A DNA stretch of 64,000 nt from Aeromonas enteropelogenes (GCF_000819845.1 NZ_CDCG01000002.1:1-64000), one strand, 5' to 3'; shown: positions 38,724 to 48,416, numbered from the stretch's first letter. Numbers and translations: made by a program. The notes: a model not told the origin generated them from the letters alone.

Positions 38724-39425
38724 TCAATTCTTCAGATAGCTGTGGCCGCGGCAGGCGGTCAGCAGCAGGTTGAGCAACAGCGCCAGACTGAGCAGCACTA
38801 TGCCGAGCGCCACCCCCTGGGTAAAGGCGCCCTTCTGGGTCTCCAGCGCGATGGCGGTGGGGATGTTGCGGGTAAAGTGGAGAATATTGCCCCCCACCAT
38901 CATGGAGCAGCCCACCTCGGTGACGATGCGGCTGAAGGCGCCGATCACCGCCGCCAGCAGGCCAAAGCGGCACTCGTGCATCAGGCCGAGCAGCGCCTTG
39001 GGCCAGGAAACCCCCAGGGTGAGGGCTGTTTCCCAGGCGCGGCGATCGCTCTGGATAAAGGCGGCGTGGGCCATGGTGGCGATGACGGGGAAGGCGATCA
39101 GCATCTGGCCCACCACCATCGCCTGCTGGGTGAACAGCATCTTCCAGTCGCCGAAGGGGCCGGCCCGCGACAGCAGCATGTAGAGCAGGAGGCCAATCAC
39201 CACGGTCGGTACCGATTGCAGGGTATTGATGCAGGAGAGCCAGAGCCAGCGGCCGGGCAGCGGCAGGTAGGCCAGGGCAAAGCCCAGCAGCAAGGCCGGC
39301 AGCAGCACCAGCAGCAGGGCGAGCCCGGAGACGGAAAACGAGACCCCCACCACCTGCCACAGTTCGCTATCACCGCTGAACAGCAGGGCGAGGGCCGCCA
39401 GAGTCGTGTCGAGGAGCGTCGGCAT
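38724..39425 (-). CDS. tupB: Tungstate ABC transporter permease
   Basis: A 233-residue inner-membrane permease with five to six transmembrane segments, of the TupB/WtpB type. Landmarks are INTLQSVPTVVIGLLLYMLLS, the coupling loop ETALTLGVSWPKALL and AFSRIVTEVGCSMMVGGNI. It follows tupA after a hairpin-containing gap of 55 bases. Confidence 0.92.
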   Translation of the reverse strand: MPTLLDTTLAALALLFSGDSELWQVVGVSFSVSGLALLLVLLPALLLGFALAYLPLPGRWLWLSCINTLQSVPTVVIGLLLYMLLSRAGPFGDWKMLFTQQAMVVGQMLIAFPVIATMAHAAFIQSDRRAWETALTLGVSWPKALLGLMHECRFGLLAAVIGAFSRIVTEVGCSMMVGGNILHFTRNIPTAIALETQKGAFTQGVALGIVLLSLALLLNLLLTACRGHSYLKN

Positions 39426-39441
39426 CAGCGCGCTCCCCGAC

Positions 39442-39460
39442 AGGGGGGCAGAGCCCCCCT
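39442..39460 (-). other. Intercistronic hairpin between tupA and tupB
   Basis: An 8-bp stem AGGGGGGC/GCCCCCCT with a 3-base loop, 20 bases after the tupA stop and without a T-run. It probably stabilises the tupA message relative to downstream genes (inferred). Confidence 0.5.
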
Positions 39461-39480
39461 CATATCACACAGGGAGGTCA

Positions 39481-40311
39481 TCACTTCCCGTTGGCATCGG
39501 CCACGAACAGGGCCTGACCGGCCACCTTGAAGTCACCGATCAGCTTCTGGCCGTGGTCGGAGACCAGCCAGTTTTGCAGGGCGCGGGCGCCGTCGGTGTT
39601 GAGGTCGGGATAACGGGCCGGGTTGACCAGGATCACCTGATAGGGGTTGAACAGACGCTTGTCCCCTTCCAGCAGCACGGCGAGATCCAGCTTGCTCTGG
39701 TAGGCGAGCCAGGTACCGCGGTCGGTCAGGGTGTAGGCGCCAAGCTCGGAGGCCATGGTGAGGGTCGGGCCCATGCCCTGGCCGATGGATTTGTAACCGG
39801 CAAACTCGGGTTTGACGTCAGCGGCCTGCCACAGGGTCTTCTCCTTGATGTGGGTGCCGGACTCGTCACCGCGGGAGATGAAGGTCTGGCCCTTCTCCTT
39901 GATGGCCTGCAGTCCCTTGGCGGCATCCTTGATCTGACCCAGACCCGCCGGATCCTTGATCGGACCCACGATAACGAAGTCGTTATACATCAGAGGGGTT
40001 GGATTGATGCCAAAGCCGGCATCGACGAAGGCCTTCTCGGCGGAAGGAGCGTGGGTCATCACCAGATCGGCGTCGCCGTTTTCCCCCATCTTCAGGCTCT
40101 GGCCGGTACCGGCGGCCATCACCTGCACCGGGTAGCCGGTCTCGGCGGTGAATTTTGGCAGCAACCAGCCCAGCAGGCCGGACTGCTCGGTGCTGGTGGT
40201 GGTAGCGAGGCGAACCGGCGGTTTCGGACTCTCGGCCTGGGCGGCCGTAGTCAGCAGCAGGGCGGCGCACAGGGAGAGCGCGGCACGTTTCAAATTGGCA
40301 TTCAGGGTCAT
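39481..40311 (-). CDS. tupA: Tungstate-binding periplasmic protein
   Basis: A 276-residue binding protein with a Sec signal peptide (cleavage near AAQA-ESPKP). The mature N-terminus has RLATTTSTEQSGLL, the TTTS motif characteristic of TupA. Other ligand-region motifs are MAAGTGQSLKMGENGDADLVMTHAP, FISRGDESGTH and YTLTDRGTWL. TupA proteins bind tungstate much more tightly than molybdate. The ATG at 40311 gives a proper signal peptide. A sigma54-type promoter lies about 42 bases upstream. Confidence 0.93.
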   Translation of the reverse strand: MTLNANLKRAALSLCAALLLTTAAQAESPKPPVRLATTTSTEQSGLLGWLLPKFTAETGYPVQVMAAGTGQSLKMGENGDADLVMTHAPSAEKAFVDAGFGINPTPLMYNDFVIVGPIKDPAGLGQIKDAAKGLQAIKEKGQTFISRGDESGTHIKEKTLWQAADVKPEFAGYKSIGQGMGPTLTMASELGAYTLTDRGTWLAYQSKLDLAVLLEGDKRLFNPYQVILVNPARYPDLNTDGARALQNWLVSDHGQKLIGDFKVAGQALFVADANGK

Positions 40312-40352
40312 GGTGATGCAACTCGTTCGGGTGAATGGGAGGCCTCTGACTA

Positions 40353-40367
40353 GCAAACAGGGTGCCA
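40353..40367 (-). promoter_or_regulatory. Sigma54 (RpoN) promoter of the tup-mob operon
   Basis: On the minus strand TGGCAC-N5-TTGC, an exact match to the -24/-12 consensus. The expected start site is near 40341, giving a leader of about 30 bases before tupA. The regulator's paired palindromes lie about 135-170 bases upstream. Confidence 0.78.
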
Positions 40368-40488
40368 AACATGTTCCACGCCCCCCTTTTTTCATCTTTT
40401 GCTGAGTGAAAACAGCAGTTTATTGTATCTTTTCAGATTATCTGACGGGCGTTATTTACTAATTGGTATTGGTGCTTCGCTCCGGGTA

Positions 40489-40533
40489 GGACAAAATGTC
40501 TCACTCGCGTTCCGACTATCGGGACATTCTCCG
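40489..40533. promoter_or_regulatory. Paired enhancer-type sites (GACA-N3-TGTC) upstream of tupA
   Basis: Site A at 40490-40500 is a perfect palindrome, GACAAAATGTC, within GGACAAAATGTCTC. Site B at 40523-40533 (GACATTCTCCG) is a degenerate copy, with centres 33 bases apart (about three helical turns). The same 14-base word recurs upstream of the formate dehydrogenase operon at 48925-48938. They are candidate binding sites for the sigma54 regulator encoded from 40563. Confidence 0.65.
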
Positions 40534-40562
40534 ACCTTGAGTGCATTTGAGGAATTTTTTTC

Positions 40563-41921
<1,359 letters not shown>

Positions 41922-41946
41922 TCCCCAAGAGCCGCTGGTGGCTGCC

Positions 41947-44100
41947 ATGAGGTGGACCCAACTCCCGCGCTGGCTGCGCACCAAGGTGCGCTGGCGCCTG
42001 CTGCTGCTCACCTCCGTGCCCATTATGCTCACCCTGGTGGGCCTGATGGGGCTCACCCTCTACTGGACCCTCACCTACAGCTGGCAGAACCTGCTCACCA
42101 ATGTGCGCGGCGATCTCGGGGTGGCCCATCACGCGGTGCGCGTGCAGCAACAGCGCCAGGCCGAGCACCTGGAGCACCTGCGCGATGCCTGGACTTTCCA
42201 GACCAAGCTGCGCCAGAACCCGGCAGAGCTGCAATCCTGGGTGATGCCGCTGGCGGCCAACTACGACCTCGATTTTCTGCACCTGCGCACGGGTGCCGAG
42301 CTGGATCAGCTGGCCCCGAAACAGCGGGCCACCCTGAGCACGGGACGCAGCATCAGCCACTTCGTGGTCTGGTCGCGGGAGCAGTTGCTGGCCCACTCGC
42401 CGGCCCTGGCCAGCCGCGCCGTGCTGGACAGGGAGTACAGCGCCGCCAACGGCCAGGAGACCCGGGGGCTGGTCAGCCTGACCCTGACGCCCGTGATGGC
42501 GCGGGACGGCTCACTCTGGGCCGTGCTGGAGGGGGGCGAGCTTATCAACGGCAGTACCCGGCTGGTGGACGAGCTCAAGAGCCAGGTGTTTGCCAAAAAT
42601 ACCTTGCCGGAGGGGAGCATAGGCACGGTCACCCTGTTTCTCGGCGATCTGCGGGTCAGCACCAATGTGCCCGCCAGCAGCAGTCGCCAGATAGGGCGGG
42701 CGCTCGGCACCCGGGTCTCGGCCCCGGTGCGCGAACAGGTGCTGGAGCGGGGGGAGGTGTGGATCGATCGCGCCTTCGTGCACGACGCCTGGTATGTCTC
42801 TGGCTATGAGCCGCTGCTGGGGGCCAATGGCGAGCGGATCGGCATGCTCTATGTCGGCTTTCTCGAGTGGCCCTTTATCCGCACCTACCTCACCAACCTG
42901 CTGGAGCTCGGCTCCGGCGTGGTGTTGCTGTTGTTTATCTCGGGCCTGTTGGTCTATCGCGGCGCACGGGATCTCTTCACCCCCATCGAGCGGATGCACC
43001 GGGTGGTGCGCCAGGTGCAATATGGCAAGTCGGCCCGGGTGGGGCCTCTGGCGCTCGATCCCGATCACGAGCTGGCCCAGCTGGGGCGCCAGTTTGACGC
43101 CATGCTGGACCGCCAGGAGGCTCATCAGCAGCAGATGGCCCGCAGTGCCGACGAGCTGGAGCAGAAGGTGGCCGAGCGCACCCGAAGCCTCGAGCAGAAG
43201 ACTGCTGAGCTCGAGGAGCACATCCATATGTTGACCCAGGCGCGCCAGCAGCTGCTTATCAGCGAGAAGCTGGCGGCCCTCGGCGAGCTGTGCGCCGGGG
43301 TGGCCCACGAGATCAACAACCCGCTCGCGGTGATCCTCGGCAACGTGGAGCTGATGAAGCTGGAGCTGGGGGAGGCGGCCGAGCCCGTCAGCGAGGAGCT
43401 GGCCCTGGTGCTGACCCAGATCGAGCGCATTCGCGCCATCACCCGCAGCCTGTTGCAATACTCCCGCCCCGGCGATTACGAGACGGCGCCGGTGTGGCAG
43501 CACCTCAATCCCATCATCGAGGAGAGCCTGACCCTGGTGCGCTCCGCCCTGCGTCAGCAACAGGTGGAGCTGGTGGCCGATCTGCAGGCCCAGCAACCCA
43601 TAGAGGCGGATCGCCAGCAGTTGCTGCAGGTGCTGATAAACCTCCTGGTCAACGCCAGTCACGCCCTGGGCGAGCGGGGCCAGATCCGGGTCGAGAGCCG
43701 CGACTGGCACAGTGAAACGGGCCAGTTGCTGGGGGCCGAGGTGCGAGTCATCGACAACGGCAGCGGCATCGAGGCCGCCATCATGGACAAGATCTTCGAC
43801 CCCTTCTTCACCACCCGCGCCACCGGCACAGGTCTCGGGCTTGCCTTGAGCCACCGCATCATCAGTCGCTGGGGCGGGGAGCTGTTGGTGGACTCCACCC
43901 CGGGAGAGGGGAGCTGCTTTACTATCCGCTTGCACAGCCATGCCCTGCTGCCCGCCGGCCGCGAGCCAGACCAGCTGGAGGGGTGGCGCATCGCGCTGGG
44001 AGCGGAAGGGCGTGAGCCCGATATCGCCGGGGACGAGCCGGCCGCAGGGCAGGCAGGTTCACCAGAAGGCGGGCCAAGGGAAGGGCCAAAGGAAGGGTAA
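41947..44100 (+). CDS. Membrane sensor histidine kinase partnered with the sigma54 regulator
   Basis: A 717-residue kinase. The first transmembrane helix (about 20-45) is followed by a large periplasmic region (to about 315) with a Cache-like fold, a second helix (SGVVLLLFISGLLVY), HAMP and coiled coil. The kinase core has the H-box LCAGVAHEINNPLAVILGN, N-box LVNASHAL, DNGSGIE, and GTGLGLALSH. This NtrB/PgtB-like class pairs with NtrC-type regulators. The GTG at 41938 is an alternative start. The C-terminal tail is a low-complexity Gly/Glu/Pro stretch. The signal sensed is unknown. Confidence 0.92.
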   Translation: MRWTQLPRWLRTKVRWRLLLLTSVPIMLTLVGLMGLTLYWTLTYSWQNLLTNVRGDLGVAHHAVRVQQQRQAEHLEHLRDAWTFQTKLRQNPAELQSWVMPLAANYDLDFLHLRTGAELDQLAPKQRATLSTGRSISHFVVWSREQLLAHSPALASRAVLDREYSAANGQETRGLVSLTLTPVMARDGSLWAVLEGGELINGSTRLVDELKSQVFAKNTLPEGSIGTVTLFLGDLRVSTNVPASSSRQIGRALGTRVSAPVREQVLERGEVWIDRAFVHDAWYVSGYEPLLGANGERIGMLYVGFLEWPFIRTYLTNLLELGSGVVLLLFISGLLVYRGARDLFTPIERMHRVVRQVQYGKSARVGPLALDPDHELAQLGRQFDAMLDRQEAHQQQMARSADELEQKVAERTRSLEQKTAELEEHIHMLTQARQQLLISEKLAALGELCAGVAHEINNPLAVILGNVELMKLELGEAAEPVSEELALVLTQIERIRAITRSLLQYSRPGDYETAPVWQHLNPIIEESLTLVRSALRQQQVELVADLQAQQPIEADRQQLLQVLINLLVNASHALGERGQIRVESRDWHSETGQLLGAEVRVIDNGSGIEAAIMDKIFDPFFTTRATGTGLGLALSHRIISRWGGELLVDSTPGEGSCFTIRLHSHALLPAGREPDQLEGWRIALGAEGREPDIAGDEPAAGQAGSPEGGPREGPKEG

Positions 44101-44123
44101 GCGTCTTTCACTCCATCAAACAG

Positions 44124-44153
44124 ACGGGCCTGCCAATCTGGCAGGCCCGTTTT
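44124..44153 (+). terminator. Terminator of the two-component operon
   Basis: A 12-bp stem ACGGGCCTGCCA/TGGCAGGCCCGT with a 3-base loop, followed by TTTTC; it begins 24 bases after the kinase stop. It may also serve the convergent HTH-PBP gene. Confidence 0.85.
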
Positions 44154-44189
44154 CATGGTGGTGGCAAGGGATGACGAAAGCGGATGGCC

Positions 44190-45068
44190 CTACTGCGGGC
44201 TCCACACCAGCTTGCCGGTCTGGGTCAGATCGTAGCCGCCAAGGCGGGAGGCCAGCTCGCGTCCCTCGGGGGATTGCAGCCAGCCGATCAGCTGCTGCAA
44301 CAGGTTGCGAAAGAAGACCCCCTGCGGCATCACCAGATCGAAACACTCCTGGGAGAGCGGCATAAACTCCAGGCCAAACTCGGTCGCCGTGCTCTGGGCC
44401 CCCGGCCCCACGTCGGCATCGCCGCGGCTGATGGCGGCGGCTAGCTCCCGTTCGCTGTTGACCTGCACCGTGCTCTCGATCCGGGTCAGGGACTCCCCCT
44501 GGGTTTGCAGCCACTCAAACAGGGCCCGCTGGCTGCCGGCCCCCTCCTGGCGCAGTGCCCAGCGCCACTCCAGGGTTTCTCGGGCCTCCCTCGGTCTGGC
44601 CCCGCGTCGCAGTACCAGCCCCTGGGCGCGGCGAAATCCATGAACGATCACCCATTGGCGATGGCCCTGATACTGCTGCACCAGCGCCGGGTGGCGCAGG
44701 TGGGCTTCTTCGGCCTGACCCCAGTGGATGGCGCACAGATCCACATGGCCGCGGGCCAGCATCGCCAGTCCCTGGCGAGTGCCGCAGGGGGTGTACCCCA
44801 CCAGCGCTTGGGTGCCAAGCTGCTGGGCCAACCGGCTGCTGGCGTAGTGGAGCAGCACGTCGTCCGAGCCTGCCAGCAGCAGCCGGTCGTTCATCACCCC
44901 CTCGTGGCAACTGCCGAGCAGCCAGCGATCCAGCAGGGATCGCGGAAACAGCCACTTGCCGGTGGCCTTGGTGGCGGGGATGCGCGCCTCGTTGGCCAGC
45001 TGATAGACCTTCTTCTCGTTGAGATCGAGGTATTCGGCCACCTGCTTGACGTTCATAAACTCATTCAT
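44190..45068 (-). CDS. Helix-turn-helix regulator with a periplasmic-binding-protein-like sensor domain
   Basis: A 292-residue cytoplasmic protein. Residues 1-55 form an excisionase/MerR-type helix-turn-helix (MNVKQVAEYLDLNEKKVYQLANEARIPATK seen in two parts). The rest is a PBP-like domain similar to molybdate/tungstate-binding proteins: LLAGSDDVLLHYASSRL, GSQRALFEWL and GDADVGPGAQSTATEFGLEF. Such HTH plus PBP_like proteins are one-component regulators whose ligand is often an oxyanion. It lies 64 bases downstream of fdhD on the same strand, so an oxyanion- or cofactor-linked control of formate dehydrogenase genes is a reasonable inference. Confidence 0.85.
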   Translation of the reverse strand: MNEFMNVKQVAEYLDLNEKKVYQLANEARIPATKATGKWLFPRSLLDRWLLGSCHEGVMNDRLLLAGSDDVLLHYASSRLAQQLGTQALVGYTPCGTRQGLAMLARGHVDLCAIHWGQAEEAHLRHPALVQQYQGHRQWVIVHGFRRAQGLVLRRGARPREARETLEWRWALRQEGAGSQRALFEWLQTQGESLTRIESTVQVNSERELAAAISRGDADVGPGAQSTATEFGLEFMPLSQECFDLVMPQGVFFRNLLQQLIGWLQSPEGRELASRLGGYDLTQTGKLVWSPQ

Positions 45069-45132
45069 GGTTCAGTCCATCAGCCTGTTGCATGGCGGGT
45101 AGAAAACGGATCTTGCTCATGATCGGCCGGGC

Positions 45133-45990
45133 TCAATCCCGCTGGCCACGGCCGGACGGCCCCTGGGGCAGCACTGGCGGTTTGTCATCCAGCACCAGAT
45201 GCTGCTGGCCGGTAAAGACCTGGAAGTGGCGCCCCTTGGCGCGGGCAATCATGGTGATGCCGAGCTGGCGGGCGAGATCCAGCCCCATCTGGGTGACGCC
45301 GGAGCGTGACAGCAGCACCGGAATGCCCATCTGCGCCACCTTGATCACCATCTCGGAGGTGAGGCGCCCCGTGGTGTAGAAGATCTTGTCGGCGCCGCTA
45401 TCGCCCGCCATCCAGAGCTCCCCGGCCAGGGTATCCACCGCATTGTGGCGGCCCACGTCCTCGACAAAGGAGAGGATCTCGGCTCCGCGGCAGAGGGCGC
45501 AGCCGTGCACGGCGCCAGCCATCTTGTAGGTTTCGTTATGGGCGGAGAGCGCCTTGAGCAGGGCATAAAGGGTGCTCTGTTTAAGCTCGGGGGCGGGCAG
45601 CACCACTCCTTCGAGCTTCTTCATCACGCTGCCATACATGGTGCCCTGGCCGCAGCCCGAGGTGACCGTCTTCTTCTCGAGAGACTTGTCCAGATCCTCG
45701 GCCTGCTGGCTGCTGACCACGGCGGCGGCCTCGCTATCCCAGTCGACGATCACCGATTCGATGGCCGAAATATCCTCGATAAAGCCCTGGTTCTTGAGAT
45801 AGCCCAGCACCAGCGCCTCGGGGCGGGCCCCCAGCGTCATCAGGGTCACTATCTCCTTCCAGTTGAGGTAGACGGTGAGTGGGCGCTCACAGGCGATCTG
45901 CTGGGTCTGCAACTCCCCCTGCTCATTCATCACCTCGACGGCCATGGTGAGCTGGGCGGCGGCATTGCTTTTGATAAAGGTCGGTGTCAT
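45133..45990 (-). CDS. fdhD: Formate dehydrogenase accessory sulfurtransferase FdhD
   Basis: A 285-residue FdhD, which passes sulfur from IscS to the Mo/W-bis-guanylyl cofactor before it enters formate dehydrogenase. Family features are ERPLTVYLNWKEIVTLMTLG, the loop TSGCGQGTMYG, GCALCRGAEILSFVEDVGRHNAVD and a C-terminal GRHFQVFTG. The sulfur-carrying loop has one cysteine (SGCGQG), where E. coli FdhD has CxxC. It lies on the minus strand, apart from and divergent to the fdh operon, with the DUF3644-like gene in between. Confidence 0.94.
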   Translation of the reverse strand: MTPTFIKSNAAAQLTMAVEVMNEQGELQTQQIACERPLTVYLNWKEIVTLMTLGARPEALVLGYLKNQGFIEDISAIESVIVDWDSEAAAVVSSQQAEDLDKSLEKKTVTSGCGQGTMYGSVMKKLEGVVLPAPELKQSTLYALLKALSAHNETYKMAGAVHGCALCRGAEILSFVEDVGRHNAVDTLAGELWMAGDSGADKIFYTTGRLTSEMVIKVAQMGIPVLLSRSGVTQMGLDLARQLGITMIARAKGRHFQVFTGQQHLVLDDKPPVLPQGPSGRGQRD

Positions 45991-46035
45991 GGGGGCCCTC
46001 GTGACCGGTTGACAGGATCAAGATGGGGGGATACA

Positions 46036-46050
46036 GCAAGATTTGTTCCA
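46036..46050 (-). promoter_or_regulatory. Possible sigma54 promoter of fdhD
   Basis: On the minus strand TGGAAC-N5-TTGC: the GG and GC pairs are correctly spaced and one base differs from consensus. A degenerate half of the enhancer palindrome (GACAACATGAG) lies at 46160-46170, about 120 bases upstream. Support is weaker than for tupA. Confidence 0.42.
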
Positions 46051-46251
46051 GATTGTTTAACGATATTTGCAGAAAAGAATGAAAACTATTTTCCACTTAA
46101 AATGATTTAAATCAAAAAAGTCGATTTTAATGTGTAATTATCTTTAGCAATTTTATCTGGACAACATGAGCTTATTTCATAACTATGATGACTCATTTGG
46201 GTTTAGATGGTGCTGGCTAGCATAAATACTGGATTGTAAGGGGAGTTAAGA

Positions 46252-47505
46252 ATGGGTAAATATAAGCAAGTCGATTTGGCATACTCCTTCTTGGTTGATA
46301 AAGAAAAACAAGGGGAGTCATTTACCATCGCTCAACTCTCTGAGGCAACTGGTTGGAAAGTAGATACATGCAGAACATACCCATCAAAAAGATGGCATCA
46401 GTATATAGAAAAAGATGGGGAGCAATATTCTAGTTCAGGAATTTGCTTCTTGAGTAAGGATGAATTCAGATCTGTGCATAGTCAAAAACTACAGCAAACC
46501 GCAGATCATTCAACTAAAGGTATATTGATCCATAAAGCTAAAGAGTTTGCATTATTAGCTGTTTCGATTTATAACAACCCTTACACTGAATTTAAGACCT
46601 ATGGTTTCATCGTAAATATTGTTATCGCATACACTGCATTGATGCATGCAATTTTCGAAAAACGAGGGTTCGATTATTTTCATAAGAACCAGAACGGTGA
46701 GTTTTTATTTATTGATGGAGAAGAGAAAGCTTGGGAGCTAAGTGAGTGTATTGATGAATATTGGAAAGGCATTGAGTCTCCAGAGAAAGCAAATATCAAG
46801 TTTTTGATAGGCTTGAGAAATAAAATAGAGCACAGAAGTCTTCCTGCTATTGATTTAGCTGTGTGTGGTGAATGCCAATCCGCTTTAAGTAACTTTGAAA
46901 CGATGTTGGTTGAAGAGTTCGGCGATGAACATGCTTTAACCGCTAGCCTTGCTATAGCGATGCAACTAACTCGTATCTCAGAACAATCTCAAATTGATGC
47001 CTTGAAACAACTTCAAAAAGAAAATTACAAGATAGTAAGAGAGTATATGGAAACATATAAGAGGGATCTTCATGATGATATTGTTCAAAGTCAAAAATAT
47101 CGTATAAGAGCTTTCTTGGTTCCCAAATTAGGTAATCATGCAAAATCAGCGGATATGGCTGTAGAGTTTATTAATGTAAATAGATTGAGTGATGCAGAAG
47201 TTGCAAATTATGAGCGAGCTGTTGCCTTTATTAAAGGTGTTGAAAATCCATTTAAATTAAGACCTAAAAATGTTGTTGGGCTAGTAGCCAAAAAAGTACC
47301 ATGTTTCAATATGGCCTTACACACCAAGTGTTGGAAATACTATGAAGCAAGACCTCGTGATGAACAACGTGCATTTAAAGGTCAGTATTCTGGATTTGTG
47401 GAAGGTTTCGAAGGCTATCTTTATTCGAACCAATGGGCCAACTTTCTAATTGAAGAACTCAGTAATCCTCAAAAGTTGGAGCTTGTGAAACAGCAGGATA
47501 TTTAA
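46252..47505 (+). CDS. DUF3644-like protein with HEPN-type motif, probable defence-type ribonuclease
   Basis: A 417-residue protein clearly poorer in GC than all neighbours, which suggests recent transfer. Residues 1-65 look like a winged helix (FTIAQLSEATGWKVDTCRTY). The centre (about 90-215) is all-helical and resembles DUF3644, with LRNKIEHR containing Arg189-N-x3-His194, the R-x4-H catalytic signature of HEPN RNases. The C-terminal third is of unknown fold. AAGGGGAG lies about 8 bases before the ATG. No partner antitoxin is visible. A stress- or phage-triggered RNase role is inferred from HEPN families only. Confidence 0.7.
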   Translation: MGKYKQVDLAYSFLVDKEKQGESFTIAQLSEATGWKVDTCRTYPSKRWHQYIEKDGEQYSSSGICFLSKDEFRSVHSQKLQQTADHSTKGILIHKAKEFALLAVSIYNNPYTEFKTYGFIVNIVIAYTALMHAIFEKRGFDYFHKNQNGEFLFIDGEEKAWELSECIDEYWKGIESPEKANIKFLIGLRNKIEHRSLPAIDLAVCGECQSALSNFETMLVEEFGDEHALTASLAIAMQLTRISEQSQIDALKQLQKENYKIVREYMETYKRDLHDDIVQSQKYRIRAFLVPKLGNHAKSADMAVEFINVNRLSDAEVANYERAVAFIKGVENPFKLRPKNVVGLVAKKVPCFNMALHTKCWKYYEARPRDEQRAFKGQYSGFVEGFEGYLYSNQWANFLIEELSNPQKLELVKQQDI

Positions 47506-47527
47506 CTCGTAAGTAGGGCTTTAAATC

Positions 47528-47559
47528 GTAGGTTGGTGCTGAACGAAGTGAAGCCCAAC
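47528..47559 (+). repeat. REP-like palindromic unit, left copy
   Basis: A 32-base element starting GTAGGTTGG and ending GAAGCCCAAC, able to fold through GTTGG/CCAAC-type pairing. It lies 22 bases after the DUF3644-like stop and is inverted relative to the copy at 47652. Confidence 0.7.
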
Positions 47560-47651
47560 GTTTTAAGCAAGGCAATAATCGGATAATTCGGTGTTATTCG
47601 ACTCTTGCCATCCCCTCGATCAGGCTCTGGCGGATTGGTTTTACGCTGCAT

Positions 47652-47683
47652 GTTGGGCTTCGCTGCGCTCTGCGCCAACCTAC
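47652..47683 (-). repeat. REP-like palindromic unit, right copy (inverted)
   Basis: Read on the minus strand it begins GTAGGTTGG and ends GAAGCCCAAC, matching the left copy at about 25 of 32 positions. The 92 bases between the copies contain no gene. Elements of this type are common between genes in gammaproteobacteria. The surrounding gap 47506-47861 holds nothing else recognised. Confidence 0.7.
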
Positions 47684-47861
47684 GTCCCGCACGATGCCTA
47701 ACCTGTACATCGAAACTTCCCAATCGGTCACCAAACCCGCCTTGGCCCCACTCTTGCTATGTTTTCTCCCATTAAGGCCGTGGCCGCCCTGAACTGACCG
47801 CTGTGATTGCCCCAAGCAAGGGCGAAACAAGGGGGGAGGGCGGCCCGGCAGAGACCTTCTG

Positions 47862-48416
47862 ATGGGAGTCGTTACCGTGCAAGACACAACCAATACCTTG
47901 TCCCACCAGCGCTGGCTGCGGGTCGAACTGCAGGCTATCGACAGCCAGGTTGGCCGCTGGCAGAGCCGCCGTTTCGAGATTGCGGCGCTCCACCCCGCCG
48001 AGCCCGAGGCGGCCGGTGCTTTGCCCCTCACCCTGTTTCGCGACGAGCGGGGGGATTATCGCTTCAACCTGAGCTCCGGCTCGCCGCGCCTCTTTGTCAC
48101 TGGAACCCGTGTCGATAATGACTTTGTCGCCGATGGCCTTACACTGAGTCAGACCGTGGCCGCCGCCTATATGGACGGCGAGCGCCAGGTGCTCTCCTGC
48201 CCGTTGCCGGAGGCGCTGCAGGCCTGGACCGAGGCTTTTATCGGCCGCCACGGCGAGCTGCTGGAGGCCCGTCGCAAAGGCAAGAAGGGCAAGGGACGAG
48301 CTCAGGATCAGCTGGGGGTCGATGGCGCGCCTCAGGGCAACTGCGGCGCCGTCAAGGCCACCGGCCCCGATGGCCGCGAGCATGGCAGCGACGTCGGAAG
48401 CCGCTCCCATGAGTGA
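47862..48416 (+). CDS. DUF3305 family protein of the formate dehydrogenase cluster
   Basis: A soluble protein of up to 184 residues. Its N-terminal half has the DUF3305 pattern RWLRVELQAIDSQVGRWQSRRFEI, PLTLFRDERGDYRFNLSS and SPRLFVTGTR. The C-terminal tail is basic and low in complexity. DUF3305 and DUF3306 genes commonly precede fdh genes but have no defined function. The ATG at 47862 has a weak ribosome site; a GTG at 47877 has GGGAG 7 bases upstream and may be the real start. Confidence 0.8.
   Translation: MGVVTVQDTTNTLSHQRWLRVELQAIDSQVGRWQSRRFEIAALHPAEPEAAGALPLTLFRDERGDYRFNLSSGSPRLFVTGTRVDNDFVADGLTLSQTVAAAYMDGERQVLSCPLPEALQAWTEAFIGRHGELLEARRKGKKGKGRAQDQLGVDGAPQGNCGAVKATGPDGREHGSDVGSRSHE

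Noticed and set aside
42511..43941. A 476-codon minus-strand frame opposite the histidine kinase
   Set aside because: Antisense shadow; the plus-strand kinase has all the expected boxes.
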